A DNA stretch of 64,000 nt from Trichosporon coremiiforme. Lineage: Eukaryota > Basidiomycota > Tremellomycetes > Trichosporonales > Trichosporonaceae. Below, in pieces: positions 56,201 to 64,000 of the stretch. The stretch is taken from contig BCJJ01000009.1 of assembly GCA_039545355.1 (NCBI GenBank), positions 715,807-779,806 on the forward strand, in the 5' to 3' direction. Numbering within the stretch: position 1 is the first letter of the stretch; each line of letters starts with the position of its first letter. The notes beneath the pieces were generated by a model that ran no database searches, was not told where the DNA came from, and was given only the letters and a program-made list of their open reading frames with translations. A program made the position numbers and the translations under genes.

Positions 56201-59200
56201 GACCATGATAACGAAGATCTACCGCTGGAGGACGCCTCGCCGGTCCCAGCCTGTCGATCACTCAGGATCGACCTCTTCAGGTGGATGCATGTGCCTGGTT
56301 GCCAGGTCCGCTGGCATGCCTCTTTGCTGAAGGAAAGACCGCGGAGAAGAGGGTCAGACATCGGAAGGCTTGCCCAGTCAGCGGCGGGGGACGCCACCGC
56401 CGCAGGTGGAGGGTTCCGCAAGCAGAGCGTAGAGCGCAGGCTGGGCACACGAGCACACGAGCACCCCCGTTTGACCCTTAACGCGGCCCCTTGTCACCCT
56501 GCCAGGCCTGCCAACCGCTGCTCAACCAGTACGCTGGAGTGTGTGACTGCTCAGCACGTCCATTACGGAACTTCCAGGTTGCATCCAGGTGCATGCTGTA
56601 GGTCGCACCTGGTGCACCGACCGTGGAGGTTGTGAGGGCCTCATTCGGGCGTGCGCCTTGTTATTCCCTCGACGCCGCTACGGATGGCGCTGTGGCGGCG
56701 GCGGGGGCTCTCCCGCCGATCAGTGATCCGCGCGGGTCTCACGTTGTCGATCCGGGGACCTGTGTCATCTGCAGAGCGGTTTTTCGGAATCGTCTTGCTG
56801 CAATAGGCTCAACGAATGATGCTTAACTCGGCCAAGCGCTGCAGATCAGATCGGCGGGGTGTGGCATCTGGCAGACGAGAGCTAGTCCCTCAGGTCGAGT
56901 GACCTTATGGATGAACATCTGGACCTCGAAAACATGCAACACCTAGATCTCTTGACAGATCCGTGTCGCTTGTCGGCCGCGATCCACTTCGGCTCAGGTC
57001 AGATCCATGTCTGGATGCAAACAGGTGAAATCGAGCATGTCGCCCGCGGTGGAGGGAGGAGGTTTACGTACTTCTCAAGAGCGGGTGACTGGCGCCGAGA
57101 TTCCGACATAGTGGGCCGCATTTGTTCGAGTCGTTTATCCATCTGCGGTATACCGCCGTTCCACGGCGAACGATTAGCCTGATCCCCGCGAACGTGTATC
57201 TTCTTCCAGCGCAGCACACACGCAGCGCCTAGTACGTACTCGATCGTGGCTCGAAATGGTCTGCAGAGGGCATTCAAGCACGCCGCGCAGGTCAGGAAAC
57301 CCTGTGCGCCTCTTTCCACCCCCTGACCAGCTCAACATCAGAGCTCCGCGGCATGCGATCTTCGCATCGACACTGCGCATATCGCTTGTCGTTTCCAACG
57401 TTGGTCCCCATCGTTTGCGGATATGGTGACAGCCCGTGCCTCATGAAGCGCGCGCCCTATCATAAACGAGTTCCTCCGCACCCGAAGCCCGCGCAAGCCT
57501 GCCTGGCCTGGGTCGCTCATTTCCGCGAGCTCCAAGGGGCGAGGTTCGACTCTACATGGGCACGAGTACACAGAGGCGCTCACGTTGAGGCGCGCGCGGC
57601 GCGCAGCTGCACCGCTTTGCATTCAGACGTGCAAAGACGCGCTTAACCCGGTGCCTTGTGCTGCCCACCGAGGCGGCTTGAGACAGGTACATGCTTCACC
57701 ACTTCATTCTCGCGTCAGCTATGAAGAAGCGGGGCTGGAAGGCGGGTACACGGGCCAAGGGGGTGGCTGAGGCTATGCACGCAGTGGCTGCGGCAACAGC
57801 GCTGCCGCACACCAGCTGACCAAGAGGCTGCTGATGTTGTACATCCAGTGAGGCTTGCTGGCCGTGCGACGGCTGGCTAATTGACCACAGCAAAGGAGGC
57901 CAGGTGTGAGTATTGAGTGGGCGTGCCTGACCGCTCATTAGTTTGTCTGCATCCTAGCAAGTTCCTGCGAGTTCCTGCAAACCGCACCCAAGCAGGTACC
58001 CTGTGAAAGGTGCCCTGTTGCTCTCCTTGCATTCAAGTCCGCACATATGATGCACATACCGACGCAAAGGAACGCAAAGCTATGCGCTTGTTGTGAATCC
58101 GGGAGTATTCCGAACAGCGAGAGGTATCGGCCGAGGACAACGCCGTGCGCGGACCCAACTCTAATTGCGAAGTTACCGAGTCACTGGATTCGTCCGGATT
58201 CTTCTGCAACACACCGCCGTTTGCCAAGTGCACCGGGCCGGCGACCGGCAGGTGCTGTTCCAGGCTACATCCTCAATGTCCGCCTACTGCGCAAAAGTTG
58301 CATCGAAGACCCACAACAATTCTGGGCAGTGTATTCGCCACACCTACTGGACCTTGACTGCGCAGTGGGCCGCAGTGTTGTGTTCGCAGTGGGAGGGAGA
58401 AATGGGGTACATCAGCTCCTCGTTCTCGGTAGGAATGACAAAACGTGCTATTCTCGGGGGCCGCCTGCGAAAAGGGCACGTATGCAGCCGCCGCGTGCTT
58501 GCAAGGCAAATACTACGCGAGGTATGGCCACCTTAGCGCTCAATGGGGGTTACTCCGGTGAATGCTGAATGGACTCAAAGAGCAGTAGAGTTTGGCATGC
58601 CTCAACGCTCCGTAAGCGCTCTCTTTGCGCAGCCGCGCCCCAGGCGTCGCTTACATGATCGCGGCATGCAATCAGTTCAATGCGTGAGTCTGACAGAGTA
58701 CCCGCGGAAAATCCTCGGAGGGGCATTACCCCTACCTTAAACGCCATGGCTGCCGCCTCTCCGTCAGACAGAGTGATCCCCCTCCTACGCACTCCTGCGC
58801 CCAGGTCGCTTTGCAGAGGATGCTCCGCTGTACATCCTTGCTCGCCACCCTTTGGCCTGAGTGGCGCTGGGGTTAAGGTCTGCGCACAAGCACTCCTCAT
58901 ACCCTCTGCAGTGGGGTGCCCAATGACAGGCTCCGAACACAACGCTGCCTCACCACCCCCGTATCTTAGCCCAGCGCCCCAAATGAAGTAGCCAAACAGC
59001 TCACGTCAGCCGGCGTCGGCCATACGGCTTTGATCAGCGAGCGCGCAGTCCGAAGGCCGCTTCGGACCGGCGCAGTCAATTTCGACCCAATCAGCAGTTT
59101 AAGCTGACTGAGGTCATTCAATGAAAACCCTCCTTACCACAGTTTTCACTCTGAGAGAGGCACAGGATATGGAGGAGATCCAGGAGCTCCAGGAGTGTAA

Positions 59201-62200
59201 CATGGAAGCGAGAGAGCACTGTATGGGGTCCTGTTCTTGCCATTCTTTGCCCCGCACAGCACAGCTTCCTAGCAGACACCGAGACTAGTTGATGCGGACG
59301 TGCCTTGCTCTTTGAGTGCGTGCCTCAACGGGTCGGCACCGAGCTTAGCCTGAGAGCAAACTAGGAGCAGCAACGCCTGTCCCACAATGGCGGCATCACG
59401 CGCTCACCCCAGCTCGCGTCTCCCCACCTTCTGTGGGGTGTCAGCTTACTGTGCATGGGATTGCTAGGTATCGCTCCGTTCCTGGCTACCTTTTCGTGCA
59501 GGATTACCTGAACTAATGACCGCTTTGACGTCTTTGAGAACGGAGTCCAGCTCGGCGGCGCTGTGCCTTCGTCGGGCAAATCCCATTCTCACCTTCCTGC
59601 TCCTCCACTTCAGACTTCACATTTTGCTTGCTCGTCGCTTTCAGTCCTCGTCACGCGCGCAGCAGGAAGTGACATGTCAGTGTCTCAATGTGTAAGAACA
59701 TCGATCGCAAAGCGGAGGAGTTGCCGACGGTGGAGCGTACCTTAGCGAGGTGTCTCAGTCAGCTGCGCTCGTTTGCAGGTCCCGCAGCAGGGATCTGCAA
59801 AACCCAAGTCGAGACCAGACATCTACCAAACTCCGACTAGGCTACCCATGGAACAGACGTACGACGCGATCCTGTCTCAGAACTGCCGGCCCGGCACGGC
59901 AGTGCCGGAGTGGGTGGTGGGTTTGCTGTGGCTCCCTCTCGGAACGGAAGCGGCGGGCCGGACAAAATCCAGATGCAGATTGCAGGTCGTGCGATGCATG
60001 CTCTCCTCTCAAACTCGTCTCGAGAACAAGTCGGGCAGAACCCTCTGCGTACGCTGAAGAGTGTGCTTGACATCATGCCGAGCGACGACGAGCGAACCCA
60101 CAGTGATGTTGCCGCTCTTGGGTGGGTGAATGCAATATCCATCGATCAGGCACGACCAGGCACACCTATATCCTTAAGTAATAGTCCGCAGAAGAATGGC
60201 TTGCCGGCCTCCTGTCGGCGGGACGACGTTAATGCCCGCTCATCAGAACATGGGTAGGCCGGCTTCTGCTTTGTTCATGGACTGTCCTTTGGACGATACT
60301 TGACAGCAGACCAGGCTCACTCCGATACCTGTAGCAGGGTTGCTGGTGTTACAGGAAATCAACGAGAACCAGGGTGTTAAGGTCAGGACGTCAGGTTTGT
60401 CCTAATTTCCTTTGCGGTGGGTTCAGTCCCAGCGCCAGATGTACATTGCCCATTGACACATGGCGCCGACGGCGAAATCACCCCGGCAAACTGCTGGCGA
60501 GCTTGCGGGCTCGGCAAGGGTTGACGAAGGGTGCTCGGAAGGGTGCAGGTTGGTGACTACCTCCATTCCCCTCGGAGGCACCTCCCATTGCTGTGGTACT
60601 CGTGCTCCGCTTTCACTCGCCAGAGAAGAGTAGGGAACTCTGCCACCCCCACGCAGCTAGCGCTGCACTCCTCGCCCCCGCACTTGAGGCGCTCGGTTTG
60701 TCAGGAGGTGTGACTAGCGCTCGTCCTCATGGACGACCTACAGGTCCTCTAGCGTCTGTCACCGGACAATTGCATTAGCCTGTCTGGCTGAGCGCTGACT
60801 GACGACTCGCAGACTGGCTCATGCGCTCATGGCAGCCAGATGGTTACGCCGATGTCATGCCTGGGCCATTCCGCATCTTTCCGCCCCGCAATGCGCACTG
60901 TGCGGGTTACGTTGTCGATTTGTCATATTTGCTGCAGCAGCAAGCAATTCCCATTGGCTATTAGTCCATCAGACGTCGTGGCAAGCCGTATCATATCTTC
61001 TGGATCATTGTTCGCCTCCGGTCGATCACAATCCCACGGTCCGCGCACCGAGCACCCCTTCGCGTCCGAGCACCTTCTAACCCGCCTTCCCATATTAACG
61101 TCGGCGCGCCTTGTCTCTCGGGTGCATCCGAAAGTGCAAATGGACCCGAAGATAGGAGGACTCGGGTGATCCTCATTGGCGGTCCACCAAGCATTCTGTT
61201 GCAGGATCCACGTTCGACACCGTCCGAAGTGGGACAGAAGGCATCTCAATTCGTCGGCAGCTGAGTTCATGGTTCTTCCGGCCGAGCATCGCACCACCCC
61301 GGCACCGTTGTACGGTTGCGTCGCACGTCACCTCAAAGTAGGTCGCACCGCGTCCCATGACCCAGCGCCGGAGAGTGCGGTTGCGGGTATCGCGGCATGC
61401 GCCGCCACTTGACGCCCCTATCAGCGGACGTGAAGTTCGCGGTGTGAATAGCCCATGCATCTTCACTGGTCTCCACACCGCGAATCAGCAATATGGGCCT
61501 ACTTCCAGTCTCGGACAAATCAGTGGAAGAGCAGTTATCCGCAGTTCAGAACTTGTAAGGCACAGAGGGGTGTGGACGGCCGTTCTGCACGCGGTGGCGT
61601 GGAGTTCTAGCGCCATTCCCAAGCGCTGGATCATGGCGGTGCAATACTCGGTCTTCTGACAATGAGAGACAGTAAGGCGGCGCAGGGCCTGCTGACGCCC
61701 AGAGACAGCGGGCGGGGCCAGCGATGACCACATGATACCACTGCTGCGTGCAGGAGAGCTTATGCGCCAGCCCGCAAGAGCGTGAAGGGGTCTCCAAGCC
61801 CTGCTCGCTCTGTCCGGGGTATGGGGAGGGCAGACAATGAGCAAGGTTTAAGCCAGACGCCCCCCGACTTGAGGCGTTCGGGCGCTCGGCGCGGGGGCGG
61901 CTTGCGGAAATCCGTAGCTCCGCCACACCAAGCTCATTCTTCCGCACGCATCAGGAGCCAAGGCAGAGAATCCTGCGAAAACGCTTGAAATTATGCGGAC
62001 AAAAGCCTATCCAGAACCTGGATTCAGCAAGCCTCAGAATTCTGTGGAACGCGCCCCGTCGTCACCAATGACCCTGGCTTCCATTCCTGCTCCTGCATTG
62101 TCCTCCTTATTGCATACCAGCCTGACGCAACATCAACAGACCTGGCAACCTGGCTGGCCACAACCAGTCTAGCCGGACAGTGTGCAGGCACGCATTACAC

Positions 62201-64000
62201 TTGTCGCCTGCTGCGGCGGCTGGACTCCAACGGAACGTTGCTGACGTCCCGTGGGTTGGTGGAGCTGGCGAGCCGGCAATCCTGGGTCATTAGCCGTCGA
62301 AGTGAGCACCCTTCCTTACTCCCCGGGAAGATGTGGCTGCGCATGAGCGCGATGAAGACGTACACGTGTAGTGGGAGCAGCGATTTGCTGCGATTGCCCC
62401 GAGTAGGCTGTATTCATTGCTACTCACCCCACGTCACTCTGTTCATTAACGGATGCACCCAAAACTGATTGCAGATGTTTCTCGGCTGCTTCCGCGCATT
62501 CTCTGCATTCATTCTGCCCGCAACAGTCTGATGTAGCTGCCATCGGATTGGGCGACCACCCACTGCTCACACTGAGACATCCACTGACACCAAGGAATAC
62601 GGAAGATTAATGACACAACGGACACGAGATATGGCTCCCTGTCTTGGTCACCCTGCGCTACCTGCAGTGGGTGGTGGGTCTGGTCGTCTCACCACACCGG
62701 ACTGTCGGAGATGCGTGGCCCGTTCGGTGCAAACTCCGACGGACCTGCTTCACCCGAAAGGCTCGGTGAGCGACGGTCAGCACAGCCAGGTTGCGTACCG
62801 CCTCCAAATAACTCTAGCCAGCCTGGACTTGATGCGATATGTGGAATGTAGTTATCCCCATCGAGGAATACAAACCTTCTCGTTACCTGACAAATTTAAG
62901 TACATCTCCGAATGCTTGCACGTTACAATCTCCGCGGGCGATGAGGTGATAGGAAGGTAATAGGATCGGCTCATGCAAGAACTCAGAGCCTGCGCGGCCA
63001 TCACTGCTGCATGGCCGCTGAGTCTCTCGGTCTGGTCTAGTTTTAACACAATGACCCCGCCACGGCATCGATGTTAACAAGCACAACGAGTCTGACGTTC
63101 ACATGGCAACTATAGATCAATCAGTAGCGATAGGGAATGTCTGCTGCTTGCAAGAACTCATGTAACTGGTGTCAAGTATGCATAGGATTTATGGCGTGCG
63201 GTCTTGGCACCTCATGCGACTCGCCTACTGGAGGAGTGCGTCCACCTCCGAGGACGGCCGCAAGGTCAGACGGAGCTCCGCGGCCGACGCTTTGCACGGC
63301 GGCCGCCGTAGAGAGAATACCATGCGGTGCACATAGGCTACTATGCGCTTGCATTCATACAAACAGGCACTGGTCTCCGAGGCAGACGAGACGTTGAGCG
63401 TAGCGAAAGGACGCGAGTGTGGCACCCTGCGCTACAGTTAGATGAGAACTCTCAACTTCCCACCGCAGCTGCGGTGCGCCCCAGCTCCATACAGTGCACC
63501 TGCTAGTCAGATGACACGAATGTCCCTGCATTCTTGAAGGCGGAGCCGCCTCACGCTTCATCACACTTGGACGCCTCGGAGGTCGGTGGCGGAGGGGGTT
63601 GCTCCGATCTAGACATTGTCACGCTACGGACCGGTGCAAAGTTGAGGCTCAACGCTGCTAACGCTGCTCACACGGTGCGGGGTGAACGCTGCTCCGCGGA
63701 AGGTTAGTGCCAGATCTGTCTGGAACGGGACAGTGGGTCCGAGGTCCTTCGGATTGCGGATGAACCACCGATATCAGTGGCGGTTGCGGAGACGTGTCCG
63801 TTGATCATCAGCCACTAAACTAGGGTCACAGGTTAAGTCGAACGGATGCGCACGGTCCCGTCATCGTCAACCTCGCCGTGGCTCATGTTCTGATCCATAA
63901 CTCATGCAACGGTACTCTTTATGCCTAGAAACTCCGCGTAGAGCCGAAAGGAATGCTTGGCAGCTCGGACAAATGGAGCTGCAGAGCGCACCGTGCATAC
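53234..64000. other. Gene-free interval of about 10.8 kb
   Basis: The first few hundred bases would be the promoter of the gene ending at 51029. After that, no reading frame over about 200 codons exists, frames overlap at random on both strands, and none shows a known domain, a good splice-site set or the third-position GC bias of the real genes. Short local repeats occur, for example CTTACGG twice at 54287-54300, CTCACGGCC twice at about 54383-54401 and AGGAG(A/C)TCCAGG units at about 59171-59193. No LTR, reverse transcriptase, transposase, tRNA or telomere repeat was seen. In a region where genes average one per 2.5-3 kb this is unusual; see the findings. Confidence 0.5.

Noticed and set aside
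55864..56448. 194-codon minus-strand open frame in the gene-free tract
   Set aside because: An overlapping plus-strand frame of similar length exists, no family resemblance, no splice-signature neighbours.
57540..57552. GAGGTTCGACTCT resembling a tRNA B box
   Set aside because: No acceptor stem, D-arm or anticodon arm can be folded upstream.

Overview
The window is nuclear DNA of a filamentous-growth-capable or yeast-form basidiomycete fungus, most likely a tremellomycete of the Cryptococcus/Trichosporonales kind. Evidence: GC-rich, intron-dense genes with very short introns (about 35-90 nt), a GH5 ceramidase/steryl-glucosidase of the type known from Cryptococcus, a two-WW/MyTH4/RhoGAP protein, a Cdc7 kinase, an Ima1/Samp1 nuclear-envelope protein, and an intron-containing tRNA-Lys. 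There is no bacterial or viral content. Species cannot be named from the sequence alone.

Layout. 1-3837: no gene seen. 3838-7271: divergent pair, IMA1-like inner nuclear membrane protein (-) and COX16 (+). 7799-16706: two large minus-strand genes, an FG-repeat nuclear-basket nucleoporin and an uncharacterised Arg/Asp/Glu-rich protein with an AT-hook. 16707-20091: gene-poor. 20092-25905: compact cluster of GH5 glucosidase (-), TFIIH subunit TFB5 (+), dienelactone hydrolase (-) and OHCU decarboxylase of urate breakdown (+), arranged as divergent and convergent pairs. 25906-28562: no convincing coding gene, but paired intron signals suggest a spliced minus-strand transcript near 26.3-26.7 kb. 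28563-32460: Vilse/ARHGAP39-type RhoGAP. 34817-36688: single-pass glycosylated membrane protein. 37633-39287: unrecognised multi-exon gene with a 15-G tract and an unresolved middle. 40735-40823: tRNA-Lys(UUU). 41858-48021: small Cys/His protein (-), L-2-hydroxyglutarate dehydrogenase-like oxidoreductase (-), cystathionine beta-synthase core enzyme (-). 48175-50486: CDC7 (+). 51029-53233: uncharacterised protein with two ubiquitin/Crinkler-like segments (-). 53234-64000: about 10.8 kb without a recognisable gene.

The genes are mostly unrelated housekeeping functions (nuclear envelope and pore, respiratory assembly, transcription/repair, replication initiation, sulfur and purine metabolism, sphingolipid/sterol glucoside turnover), so there is no evident pathway cluster. 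What unifies them is gene structure: nearly every intron ends in CTGAC or CTAAC placed only a few bases before the terminal AG, and several genes have micro-exons of 9-14 nt. Exon joins given below were worked out by eye from splice signals, phase and family similarity; total lengths are divisible by three for each completed model.
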